This document shows, one piece after another, positions 33,390-44,300 of a stretch of 64,000 nucleotides of DNA (positions within the stretch are counted from its first letter, which is position 1; each line of letters begins with the position of its first letter). The position numbers and the translations under genes are program-made. This stretch comes from Centrapalus pauciflorus (taxonomy: Eukaryota; Streptophyta; Magnoliopsida; Asterales; Asteraceae), in the NCBI GenBank assembly GCA_020465985.1, contig JAANYP010004329.1, positions 246,346 to 310,345 of the forward strand. The letters run 5' to 3'. The notes beneath the pieces were generated by a model. The model did not search any database. It was not told the origin of the DNA and worked only from the letters and a program-made list of their open reading frames with translations.

Positions 33390-36300
33390 ATGATTTACCT
33401 ACAAGACGGAGTAAACAGTGAGGTACCCACTTAAATTTGGGTCCCTTTGAGTTAGGTAAATCATGTGGTGTTATGTCAGGTAGAGAAACAGAACCATATT
33501 TAACTTTAGGAACCCACTTCTTGACATTTTTCTTCGGTATCATTTTTGAACAGTTCTTTTAGGAATCGATTTGGGAATTGGTTTCTTTGGAACCCTTTTC
33601 TGCCTAAACTTGGGAAACTTTTTATTTTCTACCCGTACACGCACATTTGAATTGGATAATGATTTTTCATTCAAACCATGACAATTTACAGAGTTTAAAG
33701 ACATCAGTTCAACACGAGAATATTTAGAACAAATTTTAGTATCTGAGTTATTACAGACATTTTCACTATGAAAGTAGTCCTATATGTAATACTATTATCT
33801 TTTATTCTCCACTCTTTACGAACATTATCCTTTTTCTTTGCAACCTGCTTCTTCCTCCAAACTTGCTTGGATGATCTTTTCACAAAATTATCTGACATAA
33901 AGGAAGAACGAGAATTAGTCAAATTGGAATAAGCGTCATTCTGTAAAATTTTCTACCATGAGAAGAAGTTGAACTTTTTGCTTTTGTAACCTTCGAAGAA
34001 GACGATTCACCTTTTTCAAATATAGAAGGAACAAAAGAAACTTTTGCTTTCTCCTTTCGTTGCAAAACAGGTGATGAAACTGATTCAACCTTGGGAGTTA
34101 CATGTACTTTTTTTCAAAATACTTACATGTCCTTCAGTTTTATCAGTTTCTTTTTCATAAAGAGGTTTAACAAAGTCATCAATCATGACAAACATTTCAT
34201 GTAAAAGATAGACCTTAGAGTTCATGAACAGAACAAATTCCTTTTCAGAATTAATGAAGTCAGTTTTAATTGAAGTTTTCTGATCAGGTTGAGATTTGAG
34301 TCCAGGCTGTTCTTTAAGTTTTATTTCTAAATCTTGAATAACTGCCTAGAGCTTTACTTTTTCATCCTCAAAAGTTTTAATTTTCAATTCAAGATCAAAA
34401 TTAATCTTCTCAAGAACTGAACTCGGAATGTATGACTTTTGAGTGAAAAGTTTATTCACAGGCAAATATTTATCAGAATATGTCTGAATATACTCTTCTA
34501 TTTTTTGTGGACTTTAATAACTTTCATTTAGAATGTTATAATCCAAATCGAGTTGCATTTTATCTTCTCTCAACCGTTTCAGATCTTCACCTGATTTCAC
34601 TTCTTTTGAAGCTTTTAAAAACACCATTTTTAATCCTAAATCCATGTATCTTTTATCATATAACGCTGGAGAACACGAAATTGCTTTCGTTAGATACTTA
34701 GGATTTTCACAACCAATACCAGCTTTTGAGTTATAAAAATCTGTATCTTTTGGTTGATTTAAATGGATCGTTTGATCTGTTTGACCTCTTTTTAAAAATT
34801 CATCTTCTAAGGTTTTTATTTCCTCATAAAGCTTAGTTCTTTCTGCAAAGATTGAATTATATTTTACAGAATAATTTGCGGATTCTAATTCAGATGATTT
34901 AAGTTTTTCAGTTAAGTCAGTAATAGTGCTACTCAGCCTTTTGTTTTCAAGTTGAAGATTATTGAATTTATCTTCTATATTAGAAACCGTTTTGTAAAGC
35001 GAATGCCTTATCTTTGGAAAACTCTAACACTAACGCATGCTCAAGTCTCAATTTGTTTTCCAAAGAATGGGCATTCTTTTTCTCAGCTTTCAATGACTTC
35101 TCAAAACGTTTAATCATGTAAGCCATTTGAGCTAGCTTATTTTCAAGCTCATAGGAGTTAGCAATATCTGAGTCAGGATTAGAATCTACCTTAGGTGTCT
35201 CAGACTGTTCTGAAGTATCTGATTCAGATCCATCATCCTCTTGATCTCCACTACATTCTGCTCCTCCTGTAGCCATCAGTGCTACATCTTATCTCAATTC
35301 AGCCTCAGAATCTGTATCATCTTTCTTTTCCTCTTCATCATCTGTCAGCCCGACCCAGACTTCGTCTTCAGCAATCATTGCAGACTCACTTTGTTCAGAC
35401 TCTAATATGTTTTGAAAGATTTCTGACTTTAAGCAGATATGTGCATCCTCGTCCAAAATGTCATCATCGTCAGAGAGTTGGAGCCAGTGATCATCTTCGT
35501 GCCATAAGGGCCTTCCAGCCTCCTTTTGTTTAGCCAATAAAGCCTTACGAGTGTAGTATTCAGAATTTTTAAATATCAGGCTGTCAGCGTTCTCGGGCAT
35601 AATGGCCTGGCTTGCCACAATTATAGCATTTTTGCTCATCTTCCTTCAGAACAGACTTCTCTGGCTTTTCATATTTTTCATACTTTTTCCCACTACTCTC
35701 TCTGGTCTATTCATACTTCTCTCGCTTTTCATATTTTCTGGACCAAGTTTTATATCGCAGCTTGTTGTTTGTTGGCTTGCGATAAAACTTCTTCTGGAAC
35801 GCTTTTGTCAGAAGAGCCATCTGCTTTTTCATCTCTTCGATTTCAGGGTCTGCTGAAGGGTCAGATGATTCAGATTCCGATGAACTACTTACCACCAGTC
35901 GCTTCTCCTTCTTTAACTTGTACTTGTACTTCTTATCGGCTAGGAGAGCCAATGAATCAACAGTTGCTTTTTCCGCTTGTTTCTTCCCTGAAACCTTCCT
36001 TAAAACAACCTCTTGATAGTTGTTTAAATTCTCAAAAACCATGTGAATGTCCATATCATCTATTTCCTTGGTCTGTAGGATGATCATGGTATTTGTCCCA
36101 TTCAGGGTTGAGAATATTCAAATACTTTACATTTATGTCCAAGTTTGATTTTGTGACCCCATTCCTTTTCATTTCACTGACTAAATTGATGAATCTTAAG
36201 TACGTATTTTCTAACATTTCCGCTTCTCTCGCTCTGAAATTCTCGAACGTCATTAGATTGTTCCTTGATCTATTTGTGGCAGCCTTGTCAGAACCTCTCA

Positions 36301-36703
36301 TTCGTTTGCATACCTCATCCCAGATGGATTTGGCAGTGGTGTTGTATGTGAGATTGATATATATGTCATTTGGGATTGAGAGAAGAAAGATTTTTCCGGC
36401 TGTCTTGTCACCTAGTTTCCTTCTCTTTTGAGCTTCAGTCAAGTTGGAATCTGTAACTTCCTCTGTCCTCTCTGGAACTAGAGGATTACCATTAGGAACA
36501 ACAGGAATTGTTACATAGAACCTCATAGGACCGCCAGTTAGTGATTTTAACATCTCATCAGCTAGATCATGAAAACTGATGAATTCAAGAAACCTCTCCC
36601 TCCATTGGACATATTCCCCTATGCACAGAATAGGAGGTTTGGTCTCTGATCCCATTGCAAGAGCGTCCTTTGACATTTTGAATTGCTGATATTGAACTTC
36701 CAA
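33316..36703 (-). pseudogene. gag: Element A gag with coiled coil and mutated zinc knuckle
   Basis: It begins at 36703, or at the internal Met of MSKDALAMGSE. The copia gag domain is in 36703-36056 (YVQWRERFLEFI, IWDEVCKRMRGSD, NLMTFENFRAREAEMLENTYLRF). A shift leads to 36087-35707 (HMVFENLNNYQEVVL, acidic serine stretch). The knuckle near 35600-35640 reads CYNCGKPGHYARER, with the last Cys changed to Arg. Acidic 35639-35289 and 35276-34980 precede a long helical, probably coiled-coil region (34980-34260) in broken frames. The end (33543-33316) contains KWVP, just before protease. Architecture matches inner copia gag but the family differs. Confidence 0.82.
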
Positions 36704-37611
36704 GATCTTTTATGGAATATTGATTGATTTCCGATAAAACTCTAAGAGCACTTCATGAAACTCGGATTCTATGGGAACGAACTCGGTTTAAGAATGTACA
36801 AACTTGAACAAAAGAGGACCAAACTCGGTTGACTCCTTATAAAACTCGGTTGACACTATGAGTAAACTTGAATGAAACTTGGATAAACTCGAATGAAAAG
36901 CAATGAGTCTCGGATGAATTCAGAACAACAAGTGATCAAACTCGGATATAACTTGATCAAACTCGAAAGGTGATTTATAAAACTCAAACAACAAGATATC
37001 AAACTCGAAGAACAATTGATCAAACTCGATGAAAGTTTAATCAAACTCGAAGAACAATTGATCAAAATCGGTCAAAGCTTTGATCAAACTCGGTCAAAGC
37101 TTGATCAAACTCGGTTAACTCTTTGATCAAACTTGATCAACTCTTTGAGAAACTCGGTCAACTCAATGTGAAACTCGGTCAACTCTAAAAACTTAATGTT
37201 GCCCGAGTTTTAACAGATTTCAACAAATCCTAGTTCAGATTTGACAATTTTCACCAAAAATTCATGAATTGGACTCAAACTACCAACGAAGGTGCGGTTT
37301 TCACACAGAAACACTTTTTGGAAAGAAACTTTGTCTAATTTCATATTAAACACCCAAAAATAGACAAAATAGGAAGAATATAAGTTTTTCGAAAAATTCA
37401 GAAATTCCAATTTAAATTCTATGTGATTGGAGTTCAGATTTGAGACTTATCTCAATTGATTCGACCTTTAGAAACTCACACGCGATCTAACTTTCAATTC
37501 ATTTAATCCACTGAATCAAAAACCCAAAGAGATTTCAGGAACTGAAAAATTTCGAAAATGAAGAACAGTATTTGCAGATTCAAAAATCACTCAAAGATTT
37601 TGCCATATTTG
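36704..37611 (-). repeat. Element A leader filled with degenerate repeats
   Basis: The leader between primer site and gag contains about 15 copies of AAACTCG (CGAGTTT in element orientation) between about 36760 and 37200, many extended to GATCAAACTCGGTCAA. Spacing is about 20-24 bp but irregular. The part nearest the primer site (37205-37611) is non-repetitive. No gene. Confidence 0.85.
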
Positions 37612-37623
37612 TCTCTGATACCA
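37612..37623 (-). other. Primer binding site, element A
   Basis: The minus strand reads TGGTATCAGAGA, matching the initiator-Met tRNA site except for the last base. It lies two bases from the LTR end. Confidence 0.88.
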
Positions 37624-37625
37624 AT

Positions 37626-37918
37626 TGTTATTTCAATATCAAACAATTCAAATATGAATTAAGCAATAAGAACAAAATCAGGAATCAAACACGACCGAAT
37701 GATTATATTGTTAGAAGAGAGAATTACATGAACTTGCGGTTTCTTTTCTTCACTATCTTGCACAGAAAGCAATGCCAATCTCCTATCCGTACTGATTTGT
37801 GCTAATTCGTACTGCAAAAAGTACTAACCGACTCCTATTAATACAATTACAAGAAAGAGATATTTACAATAAGCCCCCCTAAACTTATACATTCATAAAC
37901 AAAATATTAAACCCAACA
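37626..37918 (-). repeat. Element A 5' LTR
   Basis: 293 bp with TG...CA borders (plus strand TGTTATTTC to CCCAACA). A near-copy lies at 47107-47398 within a larger duplicated block. Flanking 5-mers do not match those beside the LTR at 32631, so no target duplication is seen. Confidence 0.85.
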
Positions 37919-38123
37919 CTTTAGTTTTTCAATTCAGAGTTTATTATTTTTCTGAGATATTAATCTAACTTCAATTTTTTTCTTATGCATGTCAATTATT
38001 TTAATCATAGCTTGCTTTGAATTTTATTTTGAATTTATTCATTTGATTTTTGATTCAATCTAATACTTCAAATTTCTTGTGCATATAGTAGTATGGCTTT
38101 ACATGTGAGTTTTATTGAAAATC
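37919..38123. other. Short flank between element A and gypsy 2 LTR
   Basis: About 205 bp of AT-rich sequence with no ORF and no element signature. It may be the original insertion site. It is repeated at 47399-47603. Confidence 0.5.
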
Positions 38124-38438
38124 TGTGACAGCCTTGCCACAATAACCACCATTACATAACACCCAGGATTAATCACAACACATTATTACACAAATGATCT
38201 GAAATTACTTAGTAGAATACGGGATAAGTAAAATACATAAATAAAGTACAAATGGTAAAATGGTGCTACAAGGTTTCATTCTAAGTCTACATACTCAATA
38301 CAGTATTCCAACATCCCAAATGTTACAACATTAATCTTGCATTTCAATTACCGATTGGTAGTAGTGGTCCTCAAAAACTTCAACAAAATGACCTAGCTAG
38401 AAGGTCCGGCAACGGATTTTCCTTTTCCTGTAAAAATT
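38124..38438 (-). repeat. Gypsy 2 LTR fragment left of copia B
   Basis: It starts TGTGACAGCCTTGCC and matches the beginnings of the LTR copies at 47604 and 54765. It stops at the copia B insertion point, next to GAACA (38439-38443). Confidence 0.9.
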
Positions 38439-38443
38439 GAACA

Positions 38444-39023
38444 TGTTAGTGCATCCTGTGTGACGATAGCAGTCTAAGTATAGACAATATTTTGTAAAAG
38501 TCAATTTAGTTGTTATTGAATATTAATAAGTGTTTGATATATGTTTGATTGTATATGTTTAATATTGATTGTATGTATGTTTGAACTTGGTGTAATGTGT
38601 TACAATAAGTTCAAACATAAGTTCAAAGATAAGTTCAAATATAAGTTCAAAGACAAGTTCAAAACATAAGTTCAAAGCATAAGATTCGAATTTATGGAGG
38701 ACAAGTTCGAAAGGCCTTGGGCTTATTCGAACTTGTCCTAGGCAAATTCGAACCAGGTGTTAGAATTAATGATTAATTCGTTTAATTAAAAAGTTTTTGC
38801 AGAAGATTAATCAGAGCTTTAGCAAAGGCGATCTCGAACTTACAAGTGTCAGAGAGTTTGTTCTTGGAGAGAATCACGTGTCGGGACGTTCCGTTGTTCG
38901 TCTATCACAGTGGGTGTCTCCGTGTTTCGCGTGCGTGGTCTATCCGTCAAGCCGCTAACGAGGATTCCGCACTCGCTGGGAGGTGTCGCGTCAAGATAGG
39001 ATCCGTAGGAAGGCGACCTTACA
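38444..39023 (+). repeat. Copia B 5' LTR
   Basis: 580 bp, TGTTAGTGCATCC to GACCTTACA. A related LTR at 47925-48466 is 542 bp because of small deletions. Repeated TAAGTTCAAA words occur near 38600-38690. Confidence 0.92.
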
Positions 39024-39025
39024 AG

Positions 39026-39038
39026 TGGTATCAGAGCC
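39026..39038 (+). other. Primer binding site, copia B
   Basis: TGGTATCAGAGCC lies two bases after the LTR end, complementary to initiator-Met tRNA. Confidence 0.95.
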
Positions 39039-39738
39039 ATAAGGGTGTTCGTGGTGTTCTTCGTGTTCACATGTAACATCTATGGTTTCTTGACGTTTTT
39101 GGACGGAAAAATCACTTTTTGGATAAGTTTCGAGTTTTTCAAGCAAGGTAACGGGGAAAAGTTCATATTAGTTCATCATTTTGGTCGAAATCATAGTTTT
39201 TGGTCCTAAAAACTTTGGTTTAAACTGAAAAGTTGAAAAAAATCGAACTTTTGGCCGTTTTCCGAACTTGCGGCGCTCAAACATAGGGGGTATTAGGGTT
39301 TGTTCGAATTTGTCAGAAATTCGAATTTGTCTGAAAATTCGCTCCTCTCGAATTAATTTCAGGGTTTGATTCGAATTTGACTGTTATTCGAATTTGCTCT
39401 TATTCGAATTTATCTAAATTCGAACTTAGCATAAACTTCGAATTTGTCATATTTTCGAATTTACTGATTTCAAACTTAATTTCGAATTTAATTTCAAACG
39501 AATTTAATATAAATCAAATTCGAACTTACTCAAGTTAGAAAGGGTTAAGTTAAATAAATTTCAAATTAAATTAATTAAGTTTTAAATTCAAAAAGTTTAA
39601 GAAATAATGACAAGTTTACAAAAGTTTATTGAAATGGACCATTAAGTCGGTAAGGCAAATTCACCACCCAAGCTGATGAGGTTGGAAGATTATTACTGGT
39701 GGAATGATTAGTTTTCCGACTTTGCTCGCTTTAATGAT
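39039..39738 (+). other. Copia B leader with TTCGAA words
   Basis: No ORF of note. Between 39290 and 39540 the word TTCGAA[C/T]TTG or its reverse recurs about ten times. A splice-donor-like CAAG/GTAACG sits at 39147/39148. Confidence 0.7.
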
Positions 39739-40431
39739 ATGCGGATGTGGATTTGTATCGACGAGGGATACATTCCACCTACTCACGAGTTTGAAGGTTG
39801 TCAGCGAGTCCTTACTTATCAGAAGATGAAGGATGACAACAAGAAACTATATGAGGCAGAGAATAGAGCGTTTTCTATAATCCGCATGGCACTACCTCAG
39901 GAAATCCTACACACATTCAGAAATCATCGAACAACGAAAGAGTTGTGGGATGCGCTAGAGAAACAGTGTGAGGGAAATCCGAGGGTTCGGAAAGGTAGAA
40001 CGGAGATGCTCAAGCAGCAGTTCGCAATTTTTTAGGCGCTGAAAAACGAAAAGCTGGATGAGACTATCACAAGGTTCTATCACTTGTTGACAGAGTTAGA
40101 CAATCACGATGTCGAGTATCGTGAATTAGAGAAGATTGAGAAACTTCTTGATGCTTTACCAGCCAAATGGGGGATGTACGTAGCACTGATAAAGCATGAC
40201 GAAGAGAAATTTGAAACTCTAACTCTTGAAGGAGTCATAGGAAAGCCGAGGGCTTATAACTTTCAGTTGCTGAAGAAGGAACGGGAATATGACCAAGTAC
40301 AAGATCCGGACATGTATTTTGGAAAGTCCAAAACTTCAGTCGCGAGTGAACTAAAAACAGCTATAGCATTCTACATGGGCAAAGCGTCGACTCCAGTAGA
40401 AGTAGACGACCAGGGAGCCGGGCTTTCTTAG
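39739..40431 (+). pseudogene. gag: Copia B gag (truncated)
   Basis: Two stretches in one frame, separated by a stop at 40033-40035 (FxALKNE, probably a former Gln codon). Visible are TTKELWDALEKQCEGN, RTEMLKQQF, LDETITRFYHLLTEL and IEKLLDALPAKW, the UBN2-type copia gag domain. The ATG at 39739 may be internal, because gag-like codons (RLEDYYWW) precede it. The frame ends at 40431 where a deletion has fused it to the tail of integrase. The zinc knuckle, protease and integrase core are missing. Confidence 0.85.
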
Positions 40432-42212
40432 GGTACTCCAAACCGGAAGAAAAACCGACTCAATCCGGATCAAACTTAGGAGATAATCTTAGGGTCAATG
40501 AGATCGTAACATCGAGGATTGATAAGAATCATCCGGTTGAGAGAATCATAGGAAATCAGAATGTTGGTGTGAGAACGAGGATTAGTTTGAATAACAACAC
40601 AGTGCTGTTGTCGATGATTAATGACTCCGAGGCTTTTCACACTTGCCTGTATTCATGTTTCATCTCGCAAGTAGAGCCGAAGAATGTGCAAATGGCACTG
40701 AAAGACAACTCCTGGGTTGAAGCGATGCAAGAAGAACTGTCACAATTCAGAAAGCTTGAAGTGTGGGAGTTAGTTCCGTTACCTCGAGGAAAAGTTGCAA
40801 TAGGAACCAAGTTGGTTTTTAAGTGCAAAAGAGATGGTCGGGGAATCATTACTCGCAACAAGGAAAGACTTGTCGTAAAGGGTTTCAACCAAGAAGAGGG
40901 AATCGATTACAACGAAGTGTTTGCGCCGGTGGCAAGGCTTGAAGTAATCCGTTTGTTTCTGGCCTTTGCATCCTTCAAAGGCTTTAAAGTTTATCAACTT
41001 GACGTAAAGAGTGCATTTCTATATGGAAAAGTGAAGGAGCTAGTGTACGTTGAACAACCGCCCGGGTTTACAGATCCAAAGTATCCAGACAGAGTGTATC
41101 GTCTTGATAAGGCTCTATATGGATTGCATCAGGCACCCAGGGCATGGTATGAGACGCTATCAACTCATCTTTTGGGCTACGGGTTTGAAAGAGTGAGAAT
41201 TGATAGTACATTGTTTGTGAAAAGAAAGGGTGAACATTTCATCTTGGTACAAGTGTACGTGGATGACATCATTTTCGGGTCATCAGATGAGCAGATGTGC
41301 AAAGATATCGAGAAGGTGATGAAGTCTAAGTTTGAGATGAGTGTTATGGGAGAGTTGAACTTCTTTCTGGGTTTGCAAGTTGAACAGAGGAAGGAGGGAA
41401 TGTTTATCCATCAGACGAAGTATGTCTACGACATTCTAGAGTGCTTCGGGATGGAGGGAACAAAGTTGACTGCTCATTTTAGCACACCGATTCAAGTGAA
41501 TCACAATCTCGGACCGTGTACAGAAAGTAATACTGATGTGGATACGACTTTATATCGGGCCATGATCGGGTCACTCATGTATTTAACTGCTTCTAGACCT
41601 AACATTATGTTTGCTGTGTGTATTTTTGCTAGGTTTCAAGCTAATCCAAAAGAGATGCATATGAAAGCTGTGAAGCGGATTTTGAGATACCTCAAGTCGA
41701 AACCGAAGCTAGGACTTTGGTATCACGCGGATGGTGATCTGGAATTGGAAGCATTCACGGATTCAGACTATGGAGGTTGTATCTTGAATTGAAAGTCAAC
41801 AACTGGAGGTTGTCAGTTACTTGGAGGGAGGCTCGTATCCTGGCAATGCAAGAAACAGACTTCGGTAGTCGTGTCAACGTGCGAGGCCGAATATGTAGCT
41901 GCTGGTAGTTGCTGTTCACAGGTTTTGTAGATACAACAACAATTGCAGGACTACGGTTTGACTTACACTCATACTCCCATTAGGATAGATAACCAATCTA
42001 CTATTGCTATAACTAATAATCCAGTTAAACACAGTAAAACAAAGCACATAGACATAAGACATCATTTTATACGTGATTGTGCTGAAAAGAACTTAATAAA
42101 GCTGGTAAAAGTGGCAACGGAAGATAACAATGCTGATCTATTTACTAAAGCTTTTGATAAGTCACGCTTTGAGTTGTTAGTTCAACTGAATGGTATGCGA
42201 AATCCAGAGTAA
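40432..42212 (+). pseudogene. pol: Copia B integrase tail, RT and RNase H
   Basis: After a FLGYS-like integrase-tail remnant it reads VGVRTRISLNNNTVLLSMI, then RT: WVEAMQEELSQFRK, GFNQEEGIDYNEVFAPVARLE, PPGFTDPKYPDRVYRLDKAL, the catalytic YVDDIIFGSS and SVMGELNFFLGLQVE. RNase H follows (FTDSDYGGC, STCEAEYVAAGSCCSQVL, TKHIDIRHHFIRD, DLFTKAFD). Stops at 41790-41792 and 41938-41940 replace Arg and Trp of copia C. The RT core from 40569 to 41789 is open, but without integrase and protease this copy is not autonomous. Confidence 0.92.
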
Positions 42213-42762
42213 CTTGACCTTAGTATATTTTTCTTTCTTTTTATAGTAAGTCAGTAGTTAAGTAAAATTTATTTCCATTAATAGTAAGTTTAGTAAATTA
42301 CGTTATCAGCTTACTCTTACTTATGAAAAACAAAAAAAAGGGAGAAAACCATAAAAAGCTAAAAAAAGGAGAATATTAGAAAATGAGTTAAGTCTTAGAT
42401 ACATAGGTTCAAAGTGACGAAAATTAGCACAGTCGATGCAATCTCTAAGTGTTAAGCTTTCACACATAATGCACCTTAAACTCTAAGTGATATACATGTT
42501 CTTGTTTGATGTGTTGGTAGGCATAATACACAAAGGGAATCTCAAAATCTAATAAAATATTCAAGAAAGAGTCTTATGTGTAACTAACTTAGATGTATGA
42601 CCAAATGGTCTTAATTTTTATGTTAGAGACATACAGACAATGATTCTAAATGAGGTATGCAAATTTTCTAGGGGATGTATAGCCACATCAGATACATCTT
42701 AAAGAAAAGAAAAGAAAAGAAAAATTTTGATAGTAAGGAGAGAGTCAAAACAAGTCACTTTG

Positions 42763-42916
42763 TTGTACGTAAGTACAGACCTGTTACCTATGGTTTGACT
42801 CGAGTTAGCAAGACAAGTTGTATTGTTGTGCGTCAGTACAGACCTATCACCGCTGTCTTGCTAGCTTTAAATAAACCTTAAGACAAACTAAGACACTCTG
42901 TTGTATGTAGTTACAG
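42763..42916 (+). repeat. Three iterated stem-loops in the copia B spacer
   Basis: Hairpins at 42763-42778 (TGTAC / loop GTAA / GTACA), 42826-42841 (TGTGC / GTCA / GTACA) and 42901-42916 (TGTAT / GTAG / TTACA) are each extended by a T.G pair and followed by CAGA[C/A]CTGT or a close variant. Copia C has the same three, all perfectly paired. The function is unknown; an RNA role is inferred. Confidence 0.75.
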
Positions 42917-43299
42917 AACTGTGTCCGACGTTTCCCCTTTTAAAGAAAATTTGCAATACCGAAAAGTTATAATCATTGTGTGTATGCCTTGATCATAGAA
43001 GTATGTCTAAGTATGGCACACATAAGGTAGTTTCTTGATAAATAAAAAGGCCAAGGGATCTTCCAAAGTGTAACATGTTTAAATGGAAAACAATACCAAC
43101 AATAGCCTTGGAATGTGTATCATGACAAACAATCAAAGGAATCAAAGAGTTCCTAAGTATGAAGGTGAAATAGTGAAAGTGCGTATTGACACCGCTATCT
43201 GATTGAACCTTCTTTGACTTTCTCGCCAAAAATATTTTGTTAGTGTATATCGTAAAGTTTGTAAAAGTATTTTTGAGTAGCTTAAGTTTAAATTTTATT

Positions 43300-43385
43300 C
43301 AAACTTTATTTTTCTTTACTTTATTTTATTTTACTTTATTTTATTTTAATTTTATTTTATCTTATTTTATTTTATTTTATTCTAA
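43300..43385. repeat. (ATTTT)n-like pentanucleotide run
   Basis: About 14 imperfect TTTTA units. Copia C has a shorter run at the matching place (60605-60640, inverted). Confidence 0.9.
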
Positions 43386-44300
43386 GTAAGAAAAAGGTCA
43401 AAGTTACTAGGATGCATTTTTTGGTTGAATAAACAAACACTGCATGAAAATCTATTGTTTCGTGTGAATAATTTTTCAAGGTTTGTAAAATTCCGTTACA
43501 CGAAAAAGTTGAAAAAGTTGAATGTTATTCAAGGATTTGCAAAGTTTTCAAATAAATTCGAATTTAAGACATATTCGAATTACCCATCGAATTTGTCAGT
43601 AATTTCGAATTTATATCAAGTTCGAATGAGGTTAGTATAAATAGGTCAACAGTGAATCACTAATTCACCTACCTTCGATTTTCATCCTTCGAACTTATAT
43701 CCGACGATTTCGAACATACATCTTCGAACTTGCCGTTTCGAGTTTATCACTATTTCACGAAGTTTTGCTCGTTGTTTTCGAATCTACCAACACACTTAGG
43801 TATAATAATCAGTATTATACAAAGTTTGGGTAGTTTAGGACTCATTTATAGCAAAAAATCGACTTTATTTGAAGCTTTTTGGGTTTTAACTTTGTGGTTC
43901 AAAATCACAACTTTTAACCGGTGAAACTTCAAATAAAGTACATATAACTTCGATTAGAACCCAATAGGACTAGTTGATACTATTTTCTAAGTCAAATGGG
44001 GTTAAAATCATGGATTTGTATTCGAAAGTAACCGACTTTGAACATGTTCATCATGTTCGAACTTGTCACAAGTTCGAACCTGTTAAAATATCGACAAATT
44101 CGAAGTCAGTCAAATTCGAACATATCCTTCGAATTTGTTATAAATTCGAATGCCTTTATAAAATAAATTCAAACTTGTAGAAATTCGAATGTGTTGGATT
44201 TTGAACTTATGTAAGTTCGAAATAAAGCAAATTCGAAATTAAACAAGTTTCATTTTTATTTTTTTTTTTCTAATATTGGTTATTGTTTTTATGTGCAGAC

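Larger units (their letters stand above)
42213..44300 (+). other. Copia B spacer: three-hairpin array, pentanucleotide run, TTCGAA words
   Basis: A 2.1 kb stretch without a convincing gene. A purine-rich tract lies at 42325-42375. Three repeat units with stem-loops occupy 42742-42925 (separate entry). An (ATTTT)n-like run spans about 43300-43385; copia C has only a short version. TTCGAA words are dense from 43555 to 44250. A pyrimidine tract ending in GTGCAG (44293-44298) lies two bases before the third ORF. Confidence 0.8.

Noticed and set aside
42742..42925. CRISPR-like array
   Set aside because: Only three diverged units inside a plant retrotransposon, with no fixed spacers; the context is eukaryotic.
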